NCBI GenBank assembly: GCA_035048495.1
Contig: JASUTR010000037.1
Location: 1-64,000 of the forward strand
DNA: 64,000 nucleotides
Origin: Euptelea pleiosperma
Taxonomy: Eukaryota; Streptophyta; Magnoliopsida; Ranunculales; Eupteleaceae
Direction: 5' to 3'
In this document: in pieces, positions 39,201 through 54,600 of the stretch
Layout of the letters: the number at the start of each line of letters is the position of its first letter
How positions within the stretch are numbered: position 1 is the stretch's first letter
Position numbers and translations under genes: made by a program
The notes under the pieces: generated by a model
Told to the model about the DNA's origin: nothing
Database searches by the model: none
What the model saw: only the letters and a program-made list of their open reading frames with translations

Positions 39201-42200
39201 CTCAAACTCTTCCATTATTATTGTTTCAACACATATGAAGTATTGGAACAAGATTCGGGATAGGCGAAACAAGTTAGCTCCATCCGTGCGTCAACGTCTC
39301 AAATTGGACTCAGTTTGCATGTTACATTCCGAAGCCTATAACTTGTGACTTTTTCGCAACCGAACCTCGTAATTAGACTCGAATTCTTCCATTACTATTG
39401 TTGCAACACATTTGAAGTGTTGAAACAAGATTCGTGACAGTCAAAACAAGTTAGCTCCATCCGTGCGTCAACGTCTCAAATTGGACTCAGTTTGTGTGTT
39501 ACATTCCGAAGCCTATAACTTGTGACTTTTTCGGAACCGGACCTCGTAATTGGACTCAAACTCTGCCATTACTATTGTTTCAACACATTTGAAGTATTGG
39601 AACAAGTTTCGGGATAGGCGAAACAAGTTAGCTCCATCCGTGCGTCAGCGTCTCAAATTGGACTCATTTTGTGTGTTACATTCCGAAGCCTATAACTTGT
39701 GACTTTTTCGCAACCGAACCTTGTAATTAGACTCGAATTCTTCCATTACTATTGTTTCAACACATTTGAAGTGTTGGAACAAGATTCGGGACAGTCGAAA
39801 CAAGTTAGCTCCATCCGTTCGTGAACGTCTCAAATTGGACTCAGTTTGTGTGTTACATTCCGAAGCCTATAACTTGTGACTTTTTCGCAACCGGACCTCG
39901 TAATTAGACTCGAATTCTTCCATTATAATTATTTCAAAACATTTGAAGTGTTTGAACAAGATTTATGACTGTCGAAACAAGTTAGCTCCATCCGTGCGTC
40001 AACGTCTTAAATTGGACTCAGTTTGTGTGTTACATTCCGAAGCCTATAACTTGTGAATTTTTCGCAACCGGACCTCGTAATTGGACTCAAACTCTTCCAT
40101 TACTATTGTTGCAACACTTTTGAAGTGTTGAAACAAGATTCGTGATAGTCAAAATAAGTTAGCTCCATCCGTGCGTCAACGTCTCAAATTGGACTCAGTT
40201 TGTGTGTTACATTCCGAAGCCTATAACTTGAGACTTTTTCGCAATCGGACCTCGTAATTGGACTCAAACTCTTCCATTAATATTGTTTCAACACATTTGA
40301 AGTATTGGAACAAGATTCGGGATAGGCGAAACAAGTTAGCTCCATCCGTGCGTCAACGTCTCAAATTGGACTCAGTTTGTGTGTTACATTCCGAAGCCTA
40401 TAACTTGTGACTTTTTCACAACCGGACCTCGTAATTGGACTCAAACTCTTCCATTACTATCGTTGCAACACATTTGAAGTGTTGAAACAAGATTCGTGAC
40501 AGTCAAAACAAGTTAGCTCCATCCGTGCGTCAACATCTCAAATTGGACTCAGTTTGTGTGTTACATTCCGAAGCCTATAACTTGTGACTTTTTCACAACC
40601 GGACCTCGTAATTAGACTCGAATTCTTCCATTACAATTGTCTCAACACAATTGAAGTGTTGGAACAAGATTTATCACTGTCGAAACAAGTTAGCTCCATC
40701 CGTGCGTCAACGTCTCAAATTGGACTCAGTTTGTATGTTACATTCCGAAGCCTATAACTTGTGACTTTTTCGCAACCGAACCTCGTAATTAGACTCGAAT
40801 TCTTCCATTACTATTGTTTCAACACATTGGAATTTTTGGAACAAGATTCGGGACAGTCGAAACAAGTTAGCTTCATCCGTGCGTGAACGTCTAAAATTGG
40901 ACTCAGTTTGTGTGTTACATTCCGAAGCCTATAACTTGTGACTTTTTCGCAACCGGACCTCGTAATTAGACTCGAATTCTTCCATTACAATTGTTTCAAA
41001 ACATTTGAAGTGTTTGAACAAGATTTATGACTGTCGAAACAAGTTAGCTCCATCCGTGCGTCAACGTCTCAAATTGGACTCAGTTTGTGTGTTACATTCC
41101 GAAGCCTATAACTTGTGAATTTTTCGCAATCGGACCTCGTAATTGGACTCAAACTCTTCCATTACTATTGTTGCAACACATTTGAAGTGTTGAAACAAGA
41201 TTCGTGATAGTCAAAACAAGTTAGCTCCATCCGTGCGTCAACGTCTCAAATTGGACTCAGTTTGTGTGTTACATTCCGAAGCCTATAACTTGTGACTTTT
41301 TCGCAATCGGACCTTGTAATTGAACTCAAACTCTTCCATTATTATTGTTTCAACACATATGAAGTATTGGAACAAGATTCGGGATAGGCGAAACAAGTTA
41401 GCTCCATCCGTGCGTCAACGTCTTAAATTGGACTCAGTTTGTATGTTACATTCCGAAGCCTATAACTTGTGACTTTTTCGCAACCGGACCTCGTAATTGG
41501 ACTCAAACTCTTCCATTACTATCGTTGGAACACATTTGAAGTGTTGAAACAAGATTCGTGACAGTCAAAACAAGTTAGCTCCATCCGTGCGTCAACGTCT
41601 CAAATTGGACTCAGTTTGTATGTTACATTCCGAAGCCTATAACTTGTGACTTTTTCGCAACCGAACCTCGTAATTAGACTCGAATTCTTCCATTACTATT
41701 GTTGCAACACATTTGAAGTGTTGAAACAAGATTCGTGACAGTCAAAACAAGTTAGCTCCATCCGTGCGTCAACGTCTCAAATTGGACTCAGTTTGTGTGT
41801 TACATTCCGAAGCCTATTACTTGTGACTTTTTCGGAACCGGACCTCGTAATTGGACTCAAACTCTTCCATTACTATTGTTTCAACACATTTGAAGTATTG
41901 GAACAAGTTTCGGGATAGGCGAAACCAGTTAGCTCCATCCGTGCGTCAGCGTCTCAAATTGGACTCATTTTGTGTGTTACATTCCGAAGCCTATAACTTG
42001 TGACTTTTTCGCAACCGAACCTTGTAATTAGACTCGAATTCTTCCATTACTATTGTTTCAACACATTTGAAGTGTTGGAACAAGATTCGGGACAGTCGAA
42101 ACAAGTTAGCTCCATCCGTTCGTGAACGTCTCAAATTGGACTCAGTTTGTGTGTTACATTCCGAAGCCTATAACTTGTGACTTTTTCGCAACCGGACCTC

Positions 42201-45200
42201 GTAATTAGACTCGAATTCTTCCATTACAATTGTTTCAAAACATTTGAAGTGTTTGAACAAGATTTATGACTGTCGAAACAAGTTAGCTCCATCCGTGCGT
42301 CAACGTCTCAAATTGGACTCAGTTTGTGTGTTACATTCCAAAGCCTATAACTTGTGAATTTTTCGCAACCGGACCTCGTAATTGGACTCAAACTCTTCCA
42401 TTACTATTGTTGCAACACATTTGTAGTGTTGAAAGAAGATTCGTGATAGTCGAAACAAGTTAGCTCCATCCGTTCGTGAACGTCTCAAATTGGACTCAGT
42501 TTGTGTGTTACATTCCGAAGCCTATAACTTGTGACTTTTTCGCAACCGGACCTCGTAATTAGACTCGAATTCTTCCATTACAATTATTTCAAAACATTTG
42601 AAGTGTTTGAACAAGATTTATGACTGTCGAAACAAGTTAGCTCCATCCGTGCGTCAACGTCTCAAATTGGACTCAGTTTGTATGTTACATTCCGAAGCCT
42701 ATAACTTGTGACTTTTTCGCAACCGAACCTCGTAATTAGACTCGAATTCTTCCATTACTATTGTTGCAACACATTTGAAGTGTTGAAACAAGATTCGTGA
42801 TAGTCAAAACAAGTTAGCTCCATCCGTGCGTCAACGTCTCAAATTGGACTCAGTTTGTGTGTTACATTCCGAAGCCTATAACTTGTGACTTTTTCACAAC
42901 CGGACCTCGTAATTAGACTCGAATTCTTCCATTACAATTGTTTCAACACAATTGAAGTGTTGGAACAAGATTTATCACTGTCGAAACAAGTTAGCTCCAT
43001 CCGTGCGTCAACGTCTCAAATTGGACTCAGTTTGTATGCTACATTCCGAAGCCTATAACTTGTGACTTTTTCGCAACCGAACCTCGTAATTAGACTCGAA
43101 TTCTTCCATTACAATTATTTCAAAACATTTGAAGTGTTTGAACAAGATTTGTGACTGTCGAAACAAGTTAGCTCCATCCGTGCGTCAACGTCTCAAATTG
43201 GACTCAGTTTGTATGTTACATTCCGAAGCCTATAACTTGTGACTTTTTCGCAACCGAACCTCGTAATTAGACTCGAATTCTTCCATTACTATGGTTGCAA
43301 CACATTTGAAGTGTTGAAACAAGATTCGTGACAGTCAAAACAAGTTAGCTCCATCCGTGCGTCAACGTCTCAAATTGGACTCAGTTTGTGTGTTACATTC
43401 CGAAGCCTATAACTTGTGACTTTTTCGGAACCGACCTCGTAATTGGACTCAAACTCTTCCATTACTATTGTTTCAACACATTTGAAGTATTGGAATAAGT
43501 TTCGGGATAGGCGAAACAAGTTAGCTCCATCCGTGCGTCAGCGTCTCAAATTGGACTCATTTTGTGTGTTACATTCCGAAGCCTATAACTTGTGACTTTT
43601 TCGCAACCGAACCTTGTAATTAGACTCGAATTCTTCCATTACTATTGTTTCAACACATTTGAAGTGTTGGAACAAGATTCGGGACAGTCGAAACAAGTTA
43701 GCTCCATCCGTTCGTGAACGTCTCAAATTGGACTCAGTTTGTGTGTTACATTCCGAAGCCTATAACTTGTGACTTTTTCGCAACCGGACCTCGTAATTAG
43801 ACTCGAATTCTTCCATTACAATTATTTCAAAACATTTGAAGTGTTTGAACAAGATTTGTGACTGTCGAAACAAGTTAGCTCCATCCGTGCGTCAACGTCT
43901 CAAATTGGACTCAGTTTGTGTGTTACATTCCGAAGCCTATAACTTGTGAATTTTTCGCAACCGGACCTCGTAATTGGACTCAAACTCTTCCATTACTATT
44001 GTTGCAACACTTTTGAAGTGTTGAAACAAGATTCGTGATAGTCAAAACAAGTTAGCTCCATCCGTGCGTCAACGTCTCAAATTGGACTCAGTTTGTGTGT
44101 TACATTCCGAAGCCTATAACTTGTGACTTTTTCGCAACCGGACCTCGTAATTGGACTCAAACTCTTTCATTACTATCGTTGCAACACATTTGAAGTGTTG
44201 AAACAAGATTCGTGACAGTCAAAACAAGTTAGCTCCATCCGTGCGTCAACGACTCAAATTGGACTCAGTTTGTGTGTTACATTCCGAAGACTATAACTTG
44301 TGACTTTTTCGCAACCGGACCTCGTAATTGGACTCAAACTCTTCCATTACTATCGTTGCAACACATTTGAAGTGTTGAAAAAAGATTCGTGACAGTCAAA
44401 ACAAGTTAGCTCCATCCGTGCGTCAACGTCTCAAATTGGACTCAGTTTGTGTGTTACATTCCGAAGCCTATAACTTGTGACTTTTTCACAACCGGACCTC
44501 GTAATTAGACTCGAATTCTTCCATTACAATTGTTTCAACACAATTGAAGTGTTGGAACAAGATTTATCACTGTCGAAACAAGTTAGCTCCATCCGTGCGT
44601 CAACGTCTCAAATTGGACTCAGTTTGTATGTTACATTCCGAAGCCTATAACTTGTGACTTTTTCACAACCGGACCTCGTAATTAGACTCGAATTCTTCCA
44701 TTACAATTGTTTCAACACAATTGAAGTGTTGGAACAAGATTTATCACTGTCGAAACAAGTTAGCTCCATCCGTGCGTCAACGTCTCAAATTGGACTCAGT
44801 TTGTATGTTACATTCCGAAGCCTTTAACTTGTGACTTTTTCGCAACCGAACCTCGTAATTAGACTCGAATTCTTCCATTACTATTGTTTCAACACATTTG
44901 AAGTGTTGGAACAAGATTCGGGACAGTCGAAACAAGTTAGCTCCATCCGTTCGTGAACGTCTCAAATTGGACTCAGTTTGTGTGTTACATTCCGAAGCCT
45001 ATAACTTGTGACTTTTTCGCAACCGGACCTCGTAATTAGACTCGAATTCTTCCATTACAATTATTTCAAAACATTTGAAGTGTTTGAACAAGATTTATGA
45101 CTGTCGAAACAAGTTAGCTCCATCCGTGCGTCAACGTCTCAAATTGGACTCAGTTTGTATGTTACATTCCGAAGCCTATAACTTGTGACTTTTTCGCAAC

Positions 45201-46343
45201 CGGACCTCGTAATTGGACTCAAACTCTTCCATTACTATCGTTGGAACACATTTGAAGTGTTGAAACAAGATTCGTGACAGTCAAAACAAGTTAGCTCCAT
45301 CCGTGCGTCAACGTCTCAAATTGGACTCAGTTTGTGTGTTACATTCCGAAGCCTATAACTTGTGACTTTTTCACAACCGGACCTCGTAATTAGACTCGAA
45401 TTCTTCCATTACAATTGTTTCAACACAATTGAAGTGTTGGAACAAGATTTATCACTGTCGAAACAAGTTAGCTCCATCCGTGCGTCAACGTCTCAAATTG
45501 GACTCAGTTTGTATGTTACATTCCGAAGCCTATAACTTGTGACTTTTTCGCAACCGAACCTCGTAATTAGACTCGAATTCTTCCATTACTATTGTTTCAA
45601 CACATTGGAATTGTTGGAACAAGATTCGGGACAGTCGAAACAAGTTAGCTCCATCCGTGCGTGAACGTCTCAAATTGGACTCAGTTTGTGTGTTATATTC
45701 CGAAGCCTATAACTTGTGACTTTTTCACAACCGGACCTCGTAATTGGACTCAAACTCTTCCATTACTATCGTTGGAACACATTTGAAGTGTTGAAACAAG
45801 ATTCGTGACAGTCAAAACAAGTTAGCTCCATCCGTGCGTCAACGTCTCAAATTGGACTCAGTTTGTGTGTTACATTCCGAAGCCTATAACTTGTGACTTT
45901 TTCACAACCGGACCTCGTAATTAGACTCGAATTCTTCCATTACAATTGTTTCAACACAATTGAAGTGTTGGAACAAGATTTATCACTGTCGAAACAAGTT
46001 AGCTCCATCCGTGCGTCAACGTCTCAAATTGGACTCAGTTTGTATGTTACATTCCGAAGCCTTTAACTTGTGACTTTTTCGCAACCGAACCTCGTAATTA
46101 GACTCGAATTCTTCCATTACTATTGTTTCAACACATTTGAAGTGTTGGAACAAGATTCGGGACAGTCGAAACAAGTTAGCTCCATCCGTTCGTGAACGTC
46201 TCAAATTGGACTCAGTTTGTGTGTTACATTCCGAAGCCTATAACTTGTGACTTTTTCGCAACCGGACCTCGTAATTAGACTCGAATTCTTCCATTACAAT
46301 TATTTCAAAACATTTGAAGTGTTTGAACAAGATTTATGACTGT

Positions 46344-49300
46344 CGAAACAAGTTAGCTCCATCCGTGCGTCAACGTCTCAAATTGGACTCAGTTTGTATG
46401 TTACATTCCGAAGCCTATAACTTGTGACTTTTTCGCAACCGAACCTCGTAATTAGACTCGAATTCTTCCATTACTATTGTTGCAACACATTTGAAGTGTT
46501 GAAACAAGATTCGTGACAGTCAAAACAAGTTAGCTCCATCCGTGCGTCAACGTCTCAAATTGGACTCAGTTTGTGTGTTACATTCCGAAGCCTACAACTT
46601 GTGACTTTTTCGGAACCGACCTCGTAATTGGACTCAAACTCTTCCATTACTATTGTTTCAACACATTTGAAGTATTGGAACAAGTTTCGGGATAGGCGAA
46701 ACAAGTTAGCTCCATCCGTGCGTCAGCGTCTCAAATTGGACTCATTTTGTGTGTTACATTCCGAAGCCTATAACTTGTGACTTTTTCGCAACCGAACCTT
46801 GTAATTAGACTCGAATTCTTCCATTACTATTGTTTCAACACATTTGAAGTGTTGGAACAAGATTCGGGACAGTCGAAACAAGTTAGCTCCATCCGTTCGT
46901 GAACGTCTCAAATTGGACTCAGTTTGTGTGTTACATTCCGAAGCCTATAACTTGTGACTTTTTCGCAACCGGACCTCGTAATTAGACTCGAATTCTTCCA
47001 TTACAATTATTTCAAAACATTTGAAGTGTTTGAACAAGATTTGTGACTGTCGAAACAAGTTAGCTCCATCCGTGCGTCAACGTCTCAAATTGGACTCAGT
47101 TTGTGTGTTACATTCCGAAGCCTATAACTTGTGAATTTTCGCAACCGGACCTCGTAATTGGACTCAAACTCTTCCATTACTATTGTTGCAACACTTTTGA
47201 AGTGTTGAAACAAGATTCGTGATAGTCAAAACAAGTTAGCTCCATCCGTGCGTCAACGTCTCAAATTGGACTCAGTTTGTGTGTTACATTCTGAAGCCTA
47301 TAACTTGAGACTTTTTCGTAATCGGACCTCGTAATTGGACTCAAACTCTTCCATTATTATTGTTTCAACACATTTGAAGTATTGGAACAAGATTCGGGTT
47401 AGGCGAAACAAGTTAGCTCCATCCGTGCGTCATCGTCTCAAATTGGACTCAGTTTGTGTGTTACATTCCGAAGCCTATAACTTGTGACTTTTTCGCAACC
47501 GGACCTCGTAATTGGACTCAAACTCTTTCATTACTATCGTTGCAACACATTTGAAGTGTTGAAACAAGATTCGTGACAGTCAAAACAAGTTAGCTCCATC
47601 CGTGCGTCAACGACTCAAATTGGACTCAGTTTGTGTGTTACATTCCGAAGCCTATAACTTGTGACTTTTTCGCAACCGGACCTCGTAATTGGACTCAAAC
47701 TCTTCCATTACTATCGTTGCAACACATTTGAAGTGTTGAAACAAGATTCGTGACAGTCAAAACAAGTTAGCTCCATCCGTGCGTCAACGTCTCAAATTGG
47801 ACTCAGTTTGTGTGTTACATTCCGAAGCCTATAACTTGTGACTTTTTCACAACCGGACCTCGTAATTAGACTCGAATTCTTCCATTACAATTGTTTCAAC
47901 ACAATTGAAGTGTTGGAACAAGATTTATCACTGTCGAAACAAGTTAGCTCCATCCGTGCGTCAACGTCTCAAATTGGACTCAGTTTGTATGTTACATTCC
48001 GAAGCCTATAACTTGTGACTTTTTCGCAACCGAACCTCGTAATTAGACTCGAATTCTTCCATTACTATTGTTTCAACACATTGGAATTGTTGGAACAAGA
48101 TTCGGGACAGTCGAAACAAGTTAGCTCCATCCGTGCGTGAACGTCTCAAATTGGACTCAGTTTGTGTTTTACATTCCGAAGCCTATAACTTGTGACTTTT
48201 TCGCAACCGGACCTCGTAATTGGACTCAAACTCTTCCATTACTATCGTTGGAACACATTTGAAGTGTTGAAACAAGATTCGTGACAGTCAAAACAAGTTA
48301 GCTCCATCCATGCGTCAACGTCTCAAATTGGACTCAGTTTGTATGTTACATTCCGAAGCCTATAACTTGTGACTTTTTCGCAACCGAACCTCGTAATTAG
48401 ACTCGAATTCTTCCATTACTATTGTTGCAACACATTTGAAGTGTTGAAACAAGATTCGTGACAGTCAAAACAAGTTAGCTCCATCCGTGCGTCAACGTCT
48501 CAAATTGGACTCAGTTTGTGTGTTACATTCCGAAGCCTATAACTTGTGACTTTTTCGGAACCGGACCTCGTAATTGGACTCAAACTCTTCCATTACTATT
48601 GTTTCAACACATTTGAAGTATTGGAACAAGTTTCGAGATAGGCGAAACCAGTTAGCTCCATCCGTGCGTCAGCGTCTCAAATTGGACTCATTTTGTGTGT
48701 TACATTCCGAAGCCTATAACTTGTGACTTTTTCGCAACCGGACCTCGTAATTAGACTCGAATTCTTCCATTACAATTGTTTCAAAACATTTGAAGTGTTT
48801 GAACAAGATTTATGACTGTCGAAACAAGTTAGCTCCTTCCGTGCGTCAACGTCTCAAATTGGACTCAGTTTGTATGTTACATTCCGAAGCCTATAACTTG
48901 TGACTTTTTCGCAACCGAACCTCGTAATTAGACTCGAATTCTTCCATTACTATTGTTGCAACACATTTGAAGTGTTGAAACAAGATTCGTGACAGTCAAA
49001 ACAAGTTAGCTCCATCCGTGCGTCAACGTCTCAAATTGGACTCAGTTTGTGTGTTACATTCCGAAGCCTATAACTTGTGACTTTTTCGGAACCGACCTCG
49101 TAATTGGACTCAAACTCTTCCATTACTATTGTTTCAACACATTTGAAGTATTGGAACAAGTTTCGGGATAGGCGAAACAAGTTAGCTCCATCCGTGCGTC
49201 AACGTCTCAAATTGGACTCAGTTTGTATGTTACATTCCGAAGCCTATAACTTGTGACTTTTTCGCAACCGAACCTCGTAATTAGACTCGAATTCTTCCAT

Positions 49301-52002
49301 TACTATTGTTGCAACACATTTGAAGTGTTGAAACAAGATTCGTGACAGTCAAAACAAGTTAGCTCCATCCGTGCGTCAACGTCTCAAATTGGACTCAGTT
49401 TGTGTGTTACATTCCGAAGCCTACAACTTGTGACTTTTTCGGAACCGACCTCGTAATTGGACTCAAACTCTTCCATTACTATTGTTTCAACACATTTGAA
49501 GTATTGGAACAAGTTTCGGGATAGGCGAAACAAGTTAGCTCCATCCGTGCGTCAGCGTCTCAAATTGGACTCATTTTGTGTGTTACATTCCGAAGCCTAT
49601 AACTTGTGACTTTTTCGCAACCGAACCTTGTAATTAGACTCGAATTCTTCCATTACTATTGTTTCAACACATTTGAAGTGTTGGAACAAGATTCGGGACA
49701 GTCGAAACAAGTTAGCTCCATCCGTTCGTGAACGTCTCAAATTGGACTCAGTTTGTGTGTTACATTCCGAAGCCTATAACTTGTGACTTTTTCGCAACCG
49801 GACCTCGTAATTAGACTCGAATTCTTCCATTACAATTATTTCAAAACATTTGAAGTGTTTGAACAAGATTTGTGACTGTCGAAACAAGTTAGCTCCATCC
49901 GTGCGTCAACGTCTCAAATTGGACTCAGTTTGTGTGTTACATTCCGAAGCCTATAACTTGTGAATTTTCGCAACCGGACCTCGTAATTGGACTCAAACTC
50001 TTCCATTACTATTGTTGCAACACTTTTGAAGTGTTGAAACAAGATTCGTGATAGTCAAAACAAGTTAGCTCCATCCGTGCGTCAACGTCTCAAATTGGAC
50101 TCAGTTTGTGTGTTACATTCTGAAGCCTATAACTTGAGACTTTTTCGTAATCGGACCTCGTAATTGGACTCAAACTCTTCCATTATTATTGTTTCAACAC
50201 ATTTGAAGTATTGGAACAAGATTCGGGTTAGGCGAAACAAGTTAGCTCCATCCGTGCGTCATCGTCTCAAATTGGACTCAGTTTGTGTGTTACATTCCGA
50301 AGCCTATAACTTGTGACTTTTTCGCAACCGGACCTCGTAATTGGACTCAAACTCTTTCATTACTATCGTTGCAACACATTTGAAGTGTTGAAACAAGATT
50401 CGTGACAGTCAAAACAAGTTAGCTCCATCCGTGCGTCAACGACTCAAATTGGACTCAGTTTGTGTGTTACATTCCGAAGCCTATAACTTGTGACTTTTTC
50501 GCAACCGGACCTCGTAATTGGACTCAAACTCTTCCATTACTATCGTTGCAACACATTTGAAGTGTTGAAACAAGATTCGTGACAGTCAAAACAAGTTAGC
50601 TCCATCCGTGCGTCAACGTCTCAAATTGGACTCAGTTTGTGTGTTACATTCCGAAGCCTATAACTTGTGACTTTTTCACAACCGGACCTCGTAATTAGAC
50701 TCGAATTCTTCCATTACAATTGTTTCAACACAATTGAAGTGTTGGAACAAGATTTATCACTGTCGAAACAAGTTAGCTCCATCCGTGCGTCAACGTCTCA
50801 AATTGGACTCAGTTTGTATGTTACATTCCGAAGCCTATAACTTGTGACTTTTTCGCAACCGAACCTCGTAATTAGACTCGAATTCTTCCATTACTATTGT
50901 TTCAACACATTGGAATTGTTGGAACAAGATTCGGGACAGTCGAAACAAGTTAGCTCCATCCGTGCGTGAACGTCTCAAATTGGACTCAGTTTGTGTTTTA
51001 CATTCCGAAGCCTATAACTTGTGACTTTTTCGCAACCGGACCTCGTAATTGGACTCAAACTCTTCCATTACTATCGTTGGAACACATTTGAAGTGTTGAA
51101 ACAAGATTCGTGACAGTCAAAACAAGTTAGCTCCATCCATGCGTCAACGTCTCAAATTGGACTCAGTTTGTATGTTACATTCCGAAGCCTATAACTTGTG
51201 ACTTTTTCGCAACCGAACCTCGTAATTAGACTCGAATTCTTCCATTACTATTGTTGCAACACATTTGAAGTGTTGAAACAAGATTCGTGACAGTCAAAAC
51301 AAGTTAGCTCCATCCGTGCGTCAACGTCTCAAATTGGACTCAGTTTGTGTGTTACATTCCGAAGCCTATAACTTGTGACTTTTTCGGAACCGGACCTCGT
51401 AATTGGACTCAAACTCTTCCATTACTATTGTTTCAACACATTTGAAGTATTGGAACAAGTTTCGAGATAGGCGAAACCAGTTAGCTCCATCCGTGCGTCA
51501 GCGTCTCAAATTGGACTCATTTTGTGTGTTACATTCCGAAGCCTATAACTTGTGACTTTTTCGCAACCGGACCTCGTAATTAGACTCGAATTCTTCCATT
51601 ACAATTGTTTCAAAACATTTGAAGTGTTTGAACAAGATTTATGACTGTCGAAACAAGTTAGCTCCTTCCGTGCGTCAACGTCTCAAATTGGACTCAGTTT
51701 GTATGTTACATTCCGAAGCCTATAACTTGTGACTTTTTCGCAACCGAACCTCGTAATTAGACTCGAATTCTTCCATTACTATTGTTGCAACACATTTGAA
51801 GTGTTGAAACAAGATTCGTGACAGTCAAAACAAGTTAGCTCCATCCGTGCGTCAACGTCTCAAATTGGACTCAGTTTGTGTGTTACATTCCGAAGCCTAT
51901 AACTTGTGACTTTTTCGGAACCGACCTCGTAATTGGACTCAAACTCTTCCATTACTATTGTTTCAACACATTTGAAGTATTGGAACAAGTTTCGGGATAG
52001 GC
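46344..52002 (+). repeat. 2,829-bp (16-monomer) tandem duplication
   Basis: Copy 1 starts at about 46,344 and copy 2 at about 49,173. Seven rare markers all recur at exactly 2,829 bp: CCTACAACTT (46,592/49,421), TGAATTTTCG (47,132/49,961), CTGAAGCC (47,291/50,120), GGGTTAGG (47,396/50,225), TTTCGAGATAGG (48,631/51,460), CTCCTTCCG (48,833/51,662) and GGAACCGACC (49,088/51,917). The first mismatch after the second copy is at 49,202/52,031. Monomer order per unit, starting at 47,172: A, E, A, A, B, G, A, A, F, D, A, F, A, F, C, D. Confidence 0.9.
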
Positions 52003-54600
52003 GAAACAAGTTAGCTCCATCCGTGCGTCAGCGTCTCAAATTGGACTCATTTTGTGTGTTACATTCCGAAGCCTATAACTTGTGACTTTTTCACAACCGA
52101 ACCTTGTAATTAGACTCGAATTCTTCCATTACTATTGTTTCAACACATTTGAAGTGTTGGAACAAGATTCGGGACAGTCGAAACAAGTTAGCTCCATCCG
52201 TTCGTGAACGTCTCAAATTGGACTCAGTTTGTGTGTTACATTCCGAAGCCTATAACTTGTGACTTTTTCGCAACCGGACCTCGTAATTAGACTCGAATTC
52301 TTCCATTACAATTATTTCAAAACATTTGAAGTGTTTGAACAAGATTTATGACTGTCGAAACAAGTTAGCTCCATCCGTGCGTCAACGTCTCAAATTGGAC
52401 TCAGTTTGTATGTTACATTCCGAAGCCTATAACTTGTGACTTTTTCGCAACCGAACCTCGTAATTAGACTCGAATTCTTCCATTACTATTGTTGCAACAC
52501 ATTTGAAGTGTTGAAACAAGATTCGTGACAGTCAAAACAAGTTAGCTCCATCCGTGCGTCAACGTCTCAAATTGGACTCAGTTTGTGTGTTACATTCCGA
52601 AGCCTATAACTTGTGACTTTTTCGGAACCGACCTCGTAATTGGACTCAAACTCTTCCATTACTATTGTTTCAACAAATTTGAAGTATTGGAACAAGTTTC
52701 GGGATAGGCGAAACAAGTTAGCTCCATCCGTGCGTCAGCGTCTCAAATTGGACTCATTTTGTGTGTTACATTCCGAAGCCTATAACTTGTGACTTTTTCG
52801 CAACCGAACCTTGTAATTAGACTCGAATTCTTCCATTACTATTGTTTCAACACATTTGAAGTGTTGGAAGAAGATTCGGGACAGTCGAAACAAGTTAGCT
52901 CCATCCGTTCGTGAACGTCTCAAATTGGACTCAGTTTGTGTGTTACATTCCGAAGCCTATAACTTGTGACTTTTTCGCAACCGGACCTCGTAATTAGACT
53001 CGAATTCTTCCATTACAATTATTTCAAAACATTTGAAGTGTTTGAACAAGATTTGTGACTGTCGAAACAAGTTAGCTCCATCCGTGCGTCAACGTCTCAA
53101 ATTGGACTCAGTTTGTGTGTTACATTCCGAAGCCTATAACTTGTGAATTTTTCGCAACCGGACCTCGTAATTGGACTCAAACTCTTCCATTACTATTGTT
53201 GCAACACTTTTGAAGTGTTGAAACAAGATTCGTGATAGTCAAAACAAGTTAGCTCCATCCGTGCGTCAACGTCTCAAATTGGAGTCAGTTTGTGTGTTAC
53301 ATTCCGAAGCCTATAACTTGAGACTTTTTCGCAATCGGACCTCGTAATTGGACTCAAACTCTTCCATTATTATTGTTTCAACACATTTGAAGTATTGGAA
53401 CAAGATTCGGGTTAGGCGAAACAAGTTAGCTCCATCCGTGCGTCATCGTCTCAAATTGGACTCAGTTTGTGTGTTACATTCCGAAGCCTATAACTTGTGA
53501 CTTTTTCGCAACCGGACCTCGTAATTGGACTCAAACTCTTTCATTACTATCGTTGCAACACATTTGAAGTGTTGAAACAAGATTCGTGACAGTCAAAACA
53601 AGTTAGCTCCATCCGTGCGTCAACGACTCAAATTGGACTCCGTTTGTGTGTTACATTCCGAAGCCTATAACTTGTGACTTTTTCGCAACCGGACCTCGTA
53701 ATTGGACTCAAACTCTTCCATTACTATCGTTGCAACACATTTGAAGTGTTGAAACAAGATTCGTGACAGTCAAAACAAGTTAGCTCCATCCGTGCGTCAA
53801 CGTCTCAAATTGGACTCAGTTTGTGTGTTACATTCCGAAGCCTATAACTTGTGACTTTTTCACAACCGGACCTCGTAACTAGACTCGAATTCTTCCATTA
53901 CAATTGTTTCAACACAATTGAAGTGTTGGAACAAGATTTATCACTGTCGAAACAAGTTAGCTCCATCCGTGCGTCAACGTCTCAAATTGGACTCAGTTTG
54001 TATGTTACATTCCGAAGCCTATAACTTGTGACTTTTTCGCAACCGAACCTCGTAATTAGACTCGAATTCTTCCATTACTATTGTTTCAACACATTGGAAT
54101 TGTTGGAACAAGATTCGGGACAGTCGAAACAAGTTAGCTCCATCCGTGCGTGAACGTCTCAAATTGGACTCAGTTTGTGTGTTACATTCCGAAGCCTATA
54201 ACTTGTGACTTTTTCGCAACCGGACCTCGTAATTGGACTCAAACTCTTCCATTACTATCGTTGGAACACATTTGAAGTGTTGAAACAAGATTCGTGACAG
54301 TCAAAACAAGTTAGCTCCATCCATGCGTCAACGTCTCAAATTGGACTCAGTTTGTATGTTACATTCCGAAGCCTATAACTTGTGACTTTTTCGCAACCGA
54401 ACCTCGTAATTAGACTCGAATTCTTCCATTACTATTGTTGCAACACATTTGAAGTGTTGAAACAAGATTCGTGACAGTCAAAACAAGTTAGCTCCATCCG
54501 TGCGTCAACGTCTCAAATTGGACTCAGTTTGTGTGTTACATTCCGAAGCCTATAACTTGTGACTTTTTCGGAACCGGACCTCGTAATTGGACTCAAACTC

